Origin: Bacteroidales bacterium
GTDB lineage: Bacteria; Bacteroidota; Bacteroidia; Bacteroidales; F082
Length of the DNA: 55,736 bases
Direction of reading: 5' to 3'
Assembly: GCA_017477425.1 (NCBI GenBank)
Contig: JAFUVT010000023.1
Coordinates: 1 to 55,736 of the forward strand
A program made the position numbers and the translations under genes. The first letter of the stretch is position 1; every line of letters begins with the position of its first letter. Positions 1 through 8,045 of this stretch are shown piece by piece. The notes under the pieces are model-generated. The model was not told the origin of the DNA, ran no database searches, and saw only the letters and a list, made by a program, of their open reading frames with translations.

Positions 1-837
1 ACGACCGTTGCCACTTGGACTTTGTCTTTGTCTCAAGCAGGATATACCTCTTCGCCGTATACTGTCGACCTGAGCGATTACAGCGGTATGGGCTACGTCG
101 CCATCCGCCACTGGGATTGTTACGACCAATGGGTATTGTGCATCGACGACATCACCATCGTGGAAGGCGAAATAGAAACAGGCATGAGTAGCGCCACCTA
201 CTATGAAGGCGAGGCGTGCACCGTGACGGCCACCGCCAACACAGGATACCAATTCGTGAACTGGACCGAAAACGGCACGGTCGTGTCGACCGATGCCAAC
301 TATTCCTTCACCGTCACCAGCGACCGTGACCTCGTGGCCAATTTCGGCGAAACAGTCACCCAGTCCGTCACCCTCGCCGCAGGCTGGAACTGGTGGGCAC
401 CCTCCGTGGAAGTCACATTAAACCAGCTGACGGCCGCCCTCGGCACCCACGGCCTCACCATCGAATCGCAAGGCGACGGCTCCTTGACCTACGAAAACGG
501 CTCATGGAGTGGCGACTTGCAGAGCCTCGTCGCCGGAAAGATGTACAAGATCCAAGTAGGCAACACCTGTTGCATCACACTGAGCGGCACGGCACTCGAC
601 AACGTTAGCGTCAACCCGAGCGACGGCATCACCTGGTTCGGCTACACCGGCCCGACAACCCAGACGATAAGCGCGGCCTTAGGTGATTTCACCCCCTCCG
701 CAGGCGACAAGATCGTCGACCAGGACGAGGGCTTCGCCATCTACAACGGCACAAGTTGGGAAGGCACGCTCACCGGCTTGAAGCACGGCAAGGGCTATAT
801 CTACATCACCGCTACTGCCAATACGCTGACGTTTTGA
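1..837 (+). CDS. Surface protein C-terminal part (adhesin-type, InlB-like repeat, GWNWW module), 5' truncated
   Basis: The frame is open from base 1, so the start lies outside the window and 278 residues are seen. The first ~55 residues resemble the end of a choice-of-anchor J/cleaved-adhesin domain. Residues ~65-118 look like a divergent InlB B-repeat (a 'YYEGEACTVTATANTGYQF' to 'LVANF' pattern). The rest begins 'LAAGWNWW' and ends 'GKGYIYITATANTLTF'; this module recurs in the gene at 3169. No T9SS sorting domain is visible at the C-terminus, so anchoring is unclear. An extracellular binding role is likely from the domain types, but no ligand can be named. Codons are rich in G+C, like the core genes. 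Confidence 0.75.
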   Translation, partial: TTVATWTLSLSQAGYTSSPYTVDLSDYSGMGYVAIRHWDCYDQWVLCIDDITIVEGEIETGMSSATYYEGEACTVTATANTGYQFVNWTENGTVVSTDANYSFTVTSDRDLVANFGETVTQSVTLAAGWNWWAPSVEVTLNQLTAALGTHGLTIESQGDGSLTYENGSWSGDLQSLVAGKMYKIQVGNTCCITLSGTALDNVSVNPSDGITWFGYTGPTTQTISAALGDFTPSAGDKIVDQDEGFAIYNGTSWEGTLTGLKHGKGYIYITATANTLTF

Positions 838-854
838 ATATTGGGGGATTCCCC

Positions 855-1130
855 TCACTTGTCGTCGTAATGCCCATAGGCGGTGAGCACCAACACGATC
901 ACTTCCGTGTCGTGGATTTCATACACCAGCCTGTGTTTTTTCGTAATGTGGCGACTCCACTGCCCCGCACGGTCGCCCGAAAGCGGTTCGGGCTTGCCTG
1001 AACCAGTTTTGGGATGCAATTTAAGTTCCTCAATCAACGACTGAGCCTTTGAAAAGGATTTTGGCTCGCTTTTGGCTAATGCAAACAAGTCTTTTTCCGC
1101 CTGCTTTTTGAACTCAATTTTATAAGTCAT
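855..1130 (-). CDS. yoeB: YoeB/Txe-family mRNA interferase toxin
   Basis: The 91 residues match the RelE/YoeB fold in length and motifs: Glu48 in 'GKPEPL', 'WSRHI' at 58-62, 'KHRLVYEI' with Arg67, and a terminal 'GHYDD' with His87 and Tyr88. These correspond to the catalytic Glu, Arg and His of YoeB. Family members cleave mRNA in the ribosomal A site. The gene overlaps the upstream antitoxin gene by 11 bases on the same strand, the usual antitoxin-then-toxin order. Toxin identity is firm from motifs; activity is inferred. The symbol reflects family membership only. Confidence 0.88.
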   Translation of the reverse strand: MTYKIEFKKQAEKDLFALAKSEPKSFSKAQSLIEELKLHPKTGSGKPEPLSGDRAGQWSRHITKKHRLVYEIHDTEVIVLVLTAYGHYDDK

Positions 1131-1365
1131 AGCCTCGGCGTCTTAAAAAAGTTGTCAAATCTTCGTCTGGGAGCAACTCATAAGACGGCCCTTTCTTGGC
1201 CTCGTCAACACGGGCGAAGAACTCCTCCTTCGTCATGCAGGTCGGGTCGTCCTTCTTGGCTACTAGTTTCTTCAGGTATTTGGCGAGCTGCCGCATCAGC
1301 GTCTCATTGTCGGCAATCTCCGCCATATCGCGCCAGATTTGTGCATTCAGTTCCATTGTCGTCAT
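1120..1365 (-). CDS. Antitoxin partner of the YoeB-like toxin
   Basis: This short acidic protein (81 residues from 'MTTMELN') is encoded directly before the toxin and overlaps it by 11 bases. The start at 1365 is chosen because an AGGA-containing site lies just upstream and a TATTTTTG promoter lies about 30 bases further up. An upstream in-frame start would lie beyond that promoter. No clear Phd/YefM or RHH motif was recognised: the N-terminal half is helical ('RQLAKYLKKLV') and the C-terminus ('EEFFARVDEAKKG' onward) is the likely toxin-binding part. The antitoxin call rests mainly on position and size. Such proteins usually neutralise the toxin and repress their own promoter. Confidence 0.75.
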   Translation of the reverse strand: MTTMELNAQIWRDMAEIADNETLMRQLAKYLKKLVAKKDDPTCMTKEEFFARVDEAKKGPSYELLPDEDLTTFLRRRGYDL

Positions 1366-1394
1366 AGCATTGTCCTTTCGTGGTTTTCCAACCG

Positions 1395-1402
1395 CAAAAA
1401 TA
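1395..1402 (-). promoter_or_regulatory. Promoter -7 box of the toxin-antitoxin pair
   Basis: On the minus strand the sequence is TATTTTTG, a match to the Bacteroidetes -7 consensus TAnnTTTG. It lies about 30 bases before the chosen antitoxin start. Confidence 0.6.
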
Positions 1403-1450
1403 CACATTTTTCGGAAACCATAATGGCCGCTGGGGCCAACTTTCATCGAT

Positions 1451-1531
1451 TCGGTCGAAAAAGTGTAACGAAATCGAAATATTCGGTCGAAAAAGTGTAA
1501 CGAAATCGAAATATTCGGTCGAAAAAGTGTA
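1451..1531. repeat. 2.5 tandem copies of a 32-bp unit ending at a promoter
   Basis: A 32-bp unit beginning TCGGTCGAAAAAGTGTAACG starts at 1451 and 1483. A third, 17-bp partial copy starts at 1515. The partial copy runs straight into the -7 box of the downstream ATPase gene: where copies 1 and 2 read GTGTAACG, copy 3 reads GTGTATTTTTG. The units hold short inverted parts (TTCG...CGAA). The array sits between a divergent toxin-antitoxin promoter and the ATPase promoter, so it could be a multi-site operator. Confidence 0.85.
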
Positions 1532-1537
1532 TTTTTG
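1530..1537 (+). promoter_or_regulatory. Promoter -7 box of the AAA/DUF4143 gene
   Basis: TATTTTTG matches TAnnTTTG and lies 25 bases before the ATG at 1563. Its upstream half overlaps the third copy of the 32-bp repeat. Confidence 0.65.
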
Positions 1538-1562
1538 CTGCGTTTAATCCAAAAAACACATC

Positions 1563-2966
1563 ATGCTGAACAGGAAAATACAGGATACATTACTGAAATG
1601 GAAACACGAAAAAGGCCACAACCCTTTGGTCGTCAAAGGAATAAGACAATGTGGCAAGACCTTTATCGTGCGTCATTTTGCCGAATCACACTATTCAAGT
1701 ACGGTATACGTCAATTTTGCCTTGCATCCAGAACAAGTGGATGCCTTTGTCGGCACCAAAGACGTGGAAGTCATCCTGATGAACCTGTCGACGATGATGC
1801 CAGAGGCCGCATTCATCCCAGGCGACACATGCATCATCCTTGACGAAATCCAGGAATGTCCCGATGCTCGGACTGCTTTGAAGTCCTTCAAGTTGGACGG
1901 GCGTTTCGACGTCATCGCCACCGGTTCCTTGCTTGGCGTGAAAGGCTACGGCGAACGGATGAAGAAAGAGAACGACCCTCGACTTGGTAGGAACTCGGTC
2001 CCTGTGGGCTATGAGACCATTGTAGAGATGTATCCGCTTGATTTCGAAGAGTTCCTTTGGGCCAACGGAATCCGCCCCAAGGTAATCGACACCCTGCGCG
2101 AATGCCTGAAGAAAGAGCAGCTTGTCCCATGGGGCATGCACCAAACCCTGATGCAGTTGCTTTACCGATATGCCGTCGTGGGTGGCCTGCCTGCCGTGGT
2201 CAACCGTTTCGTCGAGACGAAGCATCTCGGCCAAGTGGCCGAGGTGTTTCAATCCATCATCGCCGAATACGAAGACGACATGGTGAAATACGCCGACGAC
2301 CAAAGCAAGGCCCACATCCGCGAATGCTTCGAGTCCATTCCGATGCAGTTGGCCAAGGAATACAAGAAGTTTCAGTATGCCACCATCAAGAAAGGCGCAC
2401 GTTCGTCGCAATACCTCGGCTGCTTGCAGTGGCTGGAGGATGCGGGCATCATACGCCGCTGCTACAACACCACGATCACCGAGTTGCCTTTGGCGGGCAA
2501 CGCCATGAAAGACGAGTTCAAAGTCTACGTCGCCGACATCGGTTTGCTCCTCGCCCTACTCGATTCGGGCACGCGCACCGATGTCCTCCAAGGCAACCTG
2601 CTCGGTTACAAGGGCGCCATCTTCGAGAACCTGATGGCCGACTTCCTTGGCAAACGCGGCAAGAAACTGTATTACTTTAGGAAGGACACGGGGCTCGAAC
2701 TCGACTTCCTCGTGCGTTATCGGGGCGAATGCGTCCCGCTCGAAGTGAAGGCGAAGTCGGGAAAGGCCAAGAGCCTGACCACCGTTCTCGACCATCCCGA
2801 CCACTACCACGTGCGACAGGCCATCAAATTCGGCAACTACAACATTGGACGCAACGGACCGCTGCTGACGCTGCCGCTCTACATGGGTTTCCTGCTTGAT
2901 TTCGAGGATGACGCCTCCATCACGCTTCCCGAACTCGACATCGAAGCGGTGAACCGCATGGCTTAG
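1563..2966 (+). CDS. AAA ATPase with DUF4143 domain
   Basis: The 467-residue protein has Walker A 'GIRQCGKT' at 26-33 and Walker B 'CIILDEIQE' near 97-105, the AAA_14 pattern. The C-terminal half carries a DUF4143-type region with 'LELDFLVRYRGECVPLEVKAK', which has the spacing of a PD-(D/E)xK nuclease-like core (Asp, then Glu-Val-Lys). Length and layout are normal for this common Bacteroidetes family. Its cellular role is not established. Transcription probably starts from the -7 box at 1530, embedded in a repeat array. A second member of the same family lies at 6641, on the other strand and only distantly similar. Confidence 0.85.
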   Translation: MLNRKIQDTLLKWKHEKGHNPLVVKGIRQCGKTFIVRHFAESHYSSTVYVNFALHPEQVDAFVGTKDVEVILMNLSTMMPEAAFIPGDTCIILDEIQECPDARTALKSFKLDGRFDVIATGSLLGVKGYGERMKKENDPRLGRNSVPVGYETIVEMYPLDFEEFLWANGIRPKVIDTLRECLKKEQLVPWGMHQTLMQLLYRYAVVGGLPAVVNRFVETKHLGQVAEVFQSIIAEYEDDMVKYADDQSKAHIRECFESIPMQLAKEYKKFQYATIKKGARSSQYLGCLQWLEDAGIIRRCYNTTITELPLAGNAMKDEFKVYVADIGLLLALLDSGTRTDVLQGNLLGYKGAIFENLMADFLGKRGKKLYYFRKDTGLELDFLVRYRGECVPLEVKAKSGKAKSLTTVLDHPDHYHVRQAIKFGNYNIGRNGPLLTLPLYMGFLLDFEDDASITLPELDIEAVNRMA

Positions 2967-3121
2967 CAATGGGAGCCCTCCCCCTAAAAAATGAGTAAAA
3001 TTACCTATTGCACAGTCCAAAAAATAGCCCCATCTTTGCACCGTCAATATTACATCCCAAAACAGCACAAAAAAATCGTACTTTTTTTTCAAAAAACGGG
3101 ACAACCAGTCAGATTTATTCA

Positions 3122-3129
3122 TATATTTG
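3122..3129 (+). promoter_or_regulatory. Promoter -7 box of the T9SS substrate pair
   Basis: TATATTTG matches TAnnTTTG and lies 40 bases before the ATG at 3169. It follows an A/T-rich stretch with a run of eight Ts. Confidence 0.6.
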
Positions 3130-3168
3130 CACCCTATAAATGAGAATATCAACAAAAACCTAAGTAAT

Positions 3169-4722
3169 ATGAAGAAAAAACTGTTACTATTCATCACCGC
3201 CCTGCTCTTCGCAGGAGCGGTGAAGGCGCAGACAAACTATTGGGGCGACGATCCCAACTCCCATGCGCAACCCTCCAACACGCCCATCGTGGCCAGCGTC
3301 ACGATTGACGGTGAGGCTGTTGAAGCCTCCGATGCCATGCGCCTCGGCGCCTTCGTGGGCGACGAACTCCGTGGCATCGCCGCGCCGCACACCGACGGCA
3401 ACTTCTGGATCCAGGTGTTCTACGATTCAGAAGCACAGACTGCCGAGACCATCTCCTTCAGGTTGTATGACGGCGAAACCGAATACGCCACCTGCGCCAC
3501 CACACTCACCGGCAGCGACGAAGGGTATGGCACACCCTCGGCGCCTGAGGTGATGGATTTCACTACGACGCAGACACAAACAGTTGCAATTGCTTCTGGC
3601 TGGAACTGGTGGTCAACACCAATTGAAATGAATGATGTTGATGGTTTAACCATGTTAGAAAATGGTTTGGGAAATAATGGTCTTACTATTAAATCTCAGA
3701 ATGGTAGTGTTACTAATTGGTATACAACAGTAGGTTACGATTATTGGTGGGGAGATGGGATTGTTTTGCAAAATGAGTCGGGTTATAGGATTGAAGTCGC
3801 CAATAATGGTACTTTTAATATGACTGGCACATTGGCCAATCCAGATAATCATGCTATTACTATTGAACATGGCTGGAATTGGATTGGATATCCTGTTAAT
3901 GCTACTCAGAATATTTCTACTGCTCTGAATAACTTGACTCCGGCTGCTAATGATGTTATCAAAGGACAAGGTTGGTCTTCTTCCTATTGGGATAATTATG
4001 GATGGTTTCCCACTGATGGTTGTGATTTGACTCCTAACAAAGGCTATATGTATTATTCTAATGCCTCGAATTCTAAGCAATTCGTGTATTCTAGTAGTAG
4101 AAACTTCGATGTTACACAAAAATCAGAATTACAATCTGAATTACAATGGAAAAACAATGTTTATGAATATGCTGACAATATTTCAGTTATTGCCGTTGCT
4201 TACATAAATGATGTTGAACAGAGAAGTGAATCTTGTGAAATTGGTGCGTTCGTAGATGGTGTGTGTCGTGGTAGCGCACGCCTTACTTATTTTGAACCAC
4301 TCGATCGTTGGTATGCTGTTCTGACTATTAGTGGAAAAGAAAAAGATAGAATTGAGTTCCGTCTTCTTGACGATGAAAGGAATAGTGTTGAAGGTGTTGA
4401 AAAAGTTTCATTTGCTCATGATATGATTCTTGGTAGTTTAGATAGTCCATTCTCTCTTCATTTTGGTTTAAATAATGAAATAACTAACATCAACGTATTC
4501 CCCAATCCTATTGAAATTGGTGAAACATTCAATCTTGATTTGCCTCAGGATGAGGTTGTAGTCAGAATGACCATTTCAGATGCATTAGGATCGGTAGTTC
4601 GTTGCGAAACTGGCGTTATTGACCATACTTCAATAAGAGGCTTATTTACTTCTGGTATCTATATGATGGAAGTGGAACTGCGTTCTGGCAGTCGTTATCA
4701 TGGTAAGCTTGTAGTGAAATAA
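3169..4722 (+). CDS. T9SS-secreted modular surface protein (GAFVG and GWNWW modules)
   Basis: The start at 3169 is chosen because a classic signal peptide follows, ending 'GAVKAQ' at residue 21. Modules in order: a 'GAFVGDELRG...ISFRLYD' unit at ~35-130, a 'GWNWW...GWNWIGYP' unit at ~140-310 as in the gene at 1, a second 'GAFVDGVCRG...IEFRLLD' unit at ~330-435, and a T9SS C-terminal sorting domain ('FPNPIEIGETF' to 'GKLVVK'). It is expected to cross the outer membrane by T9SS and be attached to the surface or released. Codon use changes sharply near 3575 (residue ~135), from G+C-rich to A+T-rich, and stays so into the next gene. The ligand is unknown. Confidence 0.85.
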   Translation: MKKKLLLFITALLFAGAVKAQTNYWGDDPNSHAQPSNTPIVASVTIDGEAVEASDAMRLGAFVGDELRGIAAPHTDGNFWIQVFYDSEAQTAETISFRLYDGETEYATCATTLTGSDEGYGTPSAPEVMDFTTTQTQTVAIASGWNWWSTPIEMNDVDGLTMLENGLGNNGLTIKSQNGSVTNWYTTVGYDYWWGDGIVLQNESGYRIEVANNGTFNMTGTLANPDNHAITIEHGWNWIGYPVNATQNISTALNNLTPAANDVIKGQGWSSSYWDNYGWFPTDGCDLTPNKGYMYYSNASNSKQFVYSSSRNFDVTQKSELQSELQWKNNVYEYADNISVIAVAYINDVEQRSESCEIGAFVDGVCRGSARLTYFEPLDRWYAVLTISGKEKDRIEFRLLDDERNSVEGVEKVSFAHDMILGSLDSPFSLHFGLNNEITNINVFPNPIEIGETFNLDLPQDEVVVRMTISDALGSVVRCETGVIDHTSIRGLFTSGIYMMEVELRSGSRYHGKLVVK

Positions 4723-4761
4723 ATTATGTAATTTAAATAGAATTAATTTAATCGAAACAAA

Positions 4762-6288
4762 ATGAAAAAATTAGCATTGACTATTGTATGCCTGCTATTT
4801 GTAGGCGTCGCATTTAGTAACCATTGGACACCAGTTAATCATGGCAATAATATGACGTTGAATTGTTATATTGCTATTGATGGTCAGGCGCATACTGGGA
4901 CTAATTTGGAAATGGGTGCTTTTGTCGGTGATGAATGCCGTGAGAGCAAATATCCAGTTTTTTTCCCTCTTTTCAGCGTGTATATGTATACTTTAACCAT
5001 ACAAGGAGATGAAAATGGTGAGGTGATTTCTTTCCGCCTTTATGATTCTGAAAAGGATGAAGAGCTTATTCTCAATTGTGATTATACCCTTGGCTTTGTA
5101 ACCGATGGAACTAATATTTATATGGGATTGGATAACCCTCTTTTGATTAATTTCACCACCCCCGCTCCCCAACCCACCACCTTCCCACTCGACATCATCG
5201 GCTACGGTGAACAATCCAACCCTGGCGGCTACTACCTCATCTCGTCACCCATCGGCGATGTGGCAACGGGCGATGTGGAAGGCTTAACCACTGGCAGCTT
5301 CGATCTCTACAGCTTCGACCAAACTGCAGACATGGAGTGGATCAACATGCATAACGGCGGCACGCTCGAGGCTGGCAAAGGCTATCTCTATGCCAACAGC
5401 GTAAACACCACGCTCACCTTCTCGGGCACAGCCTATACCGGAACAGGCACCTTCGATTTGGTGTATTCCACCACCAACCCCGATGCAACGATGCACGGCT
5501 GGAACCTCGTGGGTAACCCTTATGCCACCGCTGCTTCCGTCGACCGCAACTTCTACGTCATGATCACCGACGGCAGTGAGATCATCGCTGGCTCGGGCAA
5601 CGTCGCCGCCATGAACGGCATCTTCGTCAAGGCAACAGCTGCAGGCGAAAGCGTCACCTTCACGCAGGGCGGCACCGATTCGGGCTCCAAGCTCGCCCTC
5701 AATCTTGTCCACAACGACCGCAGCGCTACGCTTGTCGACCGCGCCGTCGTCCGCTTCGACGAAGGCGGCACCCTGCCCAAGTTCATGCTCGACCCCACCA
5801 ACACCCGCGTCTACATCCCGCAGGACGGCACCGACTACGCCGTGGTGAGCCGTGGCGCCGACAACAGCATGCCCGTCAGCTTCAAGGCCAAAGAGAACGG
5901 TAGCTACACCCTCAAGGTGGAAACCACCAACCTCGACCTCGGCTACCTCCACCTCATCGACAATAAGACCGGCAACGACGTCGACCTGCTCGCCACCCCG
6001 AGCTATACCTTCGACGCCGCCACCACCGACGCCGCCAGCCGCTTCAGCCTGGTGTTCCTCGAAGCTACCAACGTCGACGAGAACTTCGCCTTCTTCAACG
6101 GCGAGGGCTGGAACGTCAACAACGAAGGACAAGGCATCCTGCAAGTCCTCGATATGACCGGCCGCATGGTCAGCACGACCACGCTCAACGGCAACGCCGA
6201 AGTCAACATCAACGAGGCCGCCGGCGTCTACATGCTCCGCCTCGTCAACGGCAACGATGTGAAAGTTCAAAAAGTTGTAATCAAATAA
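4762..6288 (+). CDS. T9SS-secreted surface protein with one GAFVG module
   Basis: A signal peptide ('MKKLALTIVCLLFVGVAFS') is followed by a 'MGAFVGDECRE...ISFRLYD' module like those of the gene at 3169, then a long beta-rich region with 'HGWNLVGNPYA'. A T9SS sorting domain ends the protein ('LQVLDMTGRMV...VYMLRLVNGNDVKVQKVVIK' pattern). The 39-base gap to the previous gene suggests co-transcription. The first ~130 residues use A+T-rich codons; from about 5155 the gene abruptly becomes G+C-rich, mirroring the switch in the previous gene. It is probably a cell-surface adhesin or carbohydrate-binding protein; that role is inferred. Confidence 0.82.
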   Translation: MKKLALTIVCLLFVGVAFSNHWTPVNHGNNMTLNCYIAIDGQAHTGTNLEMGAFVGDECRESKYPVFFPLFSVYMYTLTIQGDENGEVISFRLYDSEKDEELILNCDYTLGFVTDGTNIYMGLDNPLLINFTTPAPQPTTFPLDIIGYGEQSNPGGYYLISSPIGDVATGDVEGLTTGSFDLYSFDQTADMEWINMHNGGTLEAGKGYLYANSVNTTLTFSGTAYTGTGTFDLVYSTTNPDATMHGWNLVGNPYATAASVDRNFYVMITDGSEIIAGSGNVAAMNGIFVKATAAGESVTFTQGGTDSGSKLALNLVHNDRSATLVDRAVVRFDEGGTLPKFMLDPTNTRVYIPQDGTDYAVVSRGADNSMPVSFKAKENGSYTLKVETTNLDLGYLHLIDNKTGNDVDLLATPSYTFDAATTDAASRFSLVFLEATNVDENFAFFNGEGWNVNNEGQGILQVLDMTGRMVSTTTLNGNAEVNINEAAGVYMLRLVNGNDVKVQKVVIK

Positions 6289-6300
6289 AAACTGCATACG

Positions 6301-6567
6301 ATGAAAAAACTCATTTTAACAATCGCAATCGTCCTCGGACTGGGCATGACCTCTTTCGCCGACCCCAACGGTGGTGGCTTGTTCCAACGCGGCAACACGC
6401 CTGAACAGCCCAACGGCATGCGCGAAGGCGAAGGCGGCATGGTCACTCCGGGTCTGCCTGGTCACGGCCAGTCGGGCAACCAAGACGCTCCCCTGGGCAG
6501 CGGCATCGCCGTGCTCGTGGGCCTCGGCGCCGCCTACCTCGTGGGCAAACGCCGCCGCGAAGATTGA
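6301..6567 (+). CDS. Small exported protein with C-terminal membrane anchor
   Basis: The 88 residues start with a signal peptide ('MKKLILTIAIVLGLGMTSFA'), continue with a Gly/Pro-rich linker, and end 'APLGSGIAVLVGLGAAYLVGKRRRED'-like: a short hydrophobic segment followed by basic residues. That is the shape of a C-terminal sorting or anchor signal (compare PEP-CTERM/PID-CTERM-type tails), although the exact class is not certain. It lies 12 bases after a T9SS substrate gene and just before a terminator, so it closes the operon. No enzymatic function is visible. Confidence 0.7.
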   Translation: MKKLILTIAIVLGLGMTSFADPNGGGLFQRGNTPEQPNGMREGEGGMVTPGLPGHGQSGNQDAPLGSGIAVLVGLGAAYLVGKRRRED

Positions 6568-6595
6568 AACCAAACGCATCAATTATTCAAAAAAA

Positions 6596-6623
6596 AGCCG
6601 ACAGCATGCTGCCGGCTTTTTTT
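6596..6623 (+). terminator. Rho-independent terminator
   Basis: A stem of AGCCG..CAGC paired with GCTG..CGGCT is followed by a run of Ts. An A-run upstream may let it also work for the convergent ATPase gene. Confidence 0.85.
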
Positions 6624-6640
6624 GTTGTTGATGAGGGTCG

Positions 6641-7906
6641 TTATTTCAGGATGTCTTCGTTCATCAGGAATTGGTGCAGCCCCATGAAGATGATACCGTC
6701 GTCGTTGGTATAGGTTGCGATATCGTCTCCTTGAATGACTATTTTCTGGAAGGAGTCGCCTATTTTGTTTAGCGATTTCAACTCTTGCCGTTGCTTCTCC
6801 TCTGTGGGCAGGGCGTAGGCTGATTGGATATAGTATTTGTCCAGACCGTTTGTGGCAATGAAATCCACTTCATATTGGATATATACTTGTTTTCCATCCC
6901 TCTTCTCTCTGGCCTCAACAAGACCAACATCCACCACATAATCCCTCGATCGAAGCTCGTTGTAAATAACGTTTTCCATAATGTGAGTTATTTCTTGCTG
7001 ACGGAAATTTAGCCTGGCGTTTCTCAAACCTACATCAACACAATAATACTTCTGAAGTGATTTGTAGTATTCCTTTCCTTTGATATCGTAACGCTTCGCT
7101 CCTTCGAAAAGGAAAGAGTCACATATGTATCCCAAATACTTTTTTACGGTTTCTTCGTCAATCTTAATGTGCTGCAAGCTTTGAAGCGTGTTCGCCATTT
7201 TGTTTGGGTTTGAAAGAGACCCGATAGAAGAGCATAACACATCTGTAATTGCGTCTAAAGCAACTTCGTTTTCAATGGGGTAACGGTCGAGAATATCAGT
7301 GAGATAAGTCTTTCTCCACAAGTCGTTAAGATAATTGGTTTTTTGCCGTGGTGTTTTTCGACGAAGCAGTCCTGGCATGCCACCAAAAGTGTAATACTCC
7401 TTCCATAATTCGCTGAATGGCTCGGTCCGTCCAGTACTGAATTCTTTAAAGGAAAACGGATTGCATCTGATTTCGTGACCTCGATCCCGAAACACGGTAC
7501 TGATTTCCTTTGAGAGGAACTTGGCGTTGCTGCCAGTCACATATACATCCACATTATCCTTGTTCCGCAGCCCGTTAACTAGCTTCTCAAAACCCTCAAC
7601 CTCCTGTATTTCATCGAGCATTACATAATAAGTACGATTGGTATCGGTGATTTTGCTGTATAGGTACGCCTTGAGTTTTTCTTTGTCAGCAAGCTCGCTT
7701 TGGTTGTTTTCATCGTCCAGGTCCAGCGAAACAATGATGATGTCCTCCTCTGGAACGCCTTCCTTAATAAGATAATCCTTATACAAACGAGTTAGTAACC
7801 AGGACTTCCCACAGCGTCTTGGACCAGTAACCACTTTCACGTCTCCGTCTAGCCTGCTGTCTATCAGTTTCTGAAGATAGACGTCTCTTTGTATATAATT
7901 AGCCAT
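6641..7906 (-). CDS. AAA ATPase with DUF4143 domain
   Basis: The 421-residue protein has Walker A 'GPRRCGKS' at 28-35 and Walker B 'YYVMLDEIQE' near 93-102. The DUF4143 C-terminal part includes a conserved 'YEVDFIA' acidic motif. It belongs to the same broad family as the gene at 1563, but the sequences differ substantially, so this is not a recent duplication. Base composition is lower in G+C than the core genes, which suggests transfer. The promoter at 7970-7977 lies inside a perfect inverted repeat, so it is probably tightly regulated. The physiological role is unknown. Confidence 0.83.
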   Translation of the reverse strand: MANYIQRDVYLQKLIDSRLDGDVKVVTGPRRCGKSWLLTRLYKDYLIKEGVPEEDIIIVSLDLDDENNQSELADKEKLKAYLYSKITDTNRTYYVMLDEIQEVEGFEKLVNGLRNKDNVDVYVTGSNAKFLSKEISTVFRDRGHEIRCNPFSFKEFSTGRTEPFSELWKEYYTFGGMPGLLRRKTPRQKTNYLNDLWRKTYLTDILDRYPIENEVALDAITDVLCSSIGSLSNPNKMANTLQSLQHIKIDEETVKKYLGYICDSFLFEGAKRYDIKGKEYYKSLQKYYCVDVGLRNARLNFRQQEITHIMENVIYNELRSRDYVVDVGLVEAREKRDGKQVYIQYEVDFIATNGLDKYYIQSAYALPTEEKQRQELKSLNKIGDSFQKIVIQGDDIATYTNDDGIIFMGLHQFLMNEDILK

Positions 7907-7954
7907 AATTAATGTTGATTAAACAATTTGAAATCAATAAATTAAATCCAACTC

Positions 7955-7992
7955 AATCGGAATTTACTGCAAAAATACAATAAATTCCGATT
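7955..7992 (-). promoter_or_regulatory. Promoter inside a perfect 12-bp inverted repeat (candidate operator)
   Basis: The arms AATCGGAATTTA (7955-7966) and TAAATTCCGATT (7981-7992) are perfectly complementary and separated by 14 bases. The minus-strand -7 box TATTTTTG (7970-7977) lies in the gap. A dimeric repressor bound here would cover the promoter of the AAA/DUF4143 gene. A cruciform or mRNA hairpin is less likely, because the repeat straddles the promoter rather than the transcript. Confidence 0.75.
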
Positions 7993-8045
7993 ATAAGCAT
8001 GAAGAGGCCGCTATTTCTCGATCATTTTTAACCTTTTTCCTGCCC

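Noticed and set aside
1451..1531. CRISPR array
   Set aside because: The 32-bp units are head-to-tail with no spacers and no cas genes are present.
3169..4722. Start at the TTG at 3127 for the T9SS protein
   Set aside because: It lies inside the promoter -7 box, and the extra residues would hide the signal peptide.
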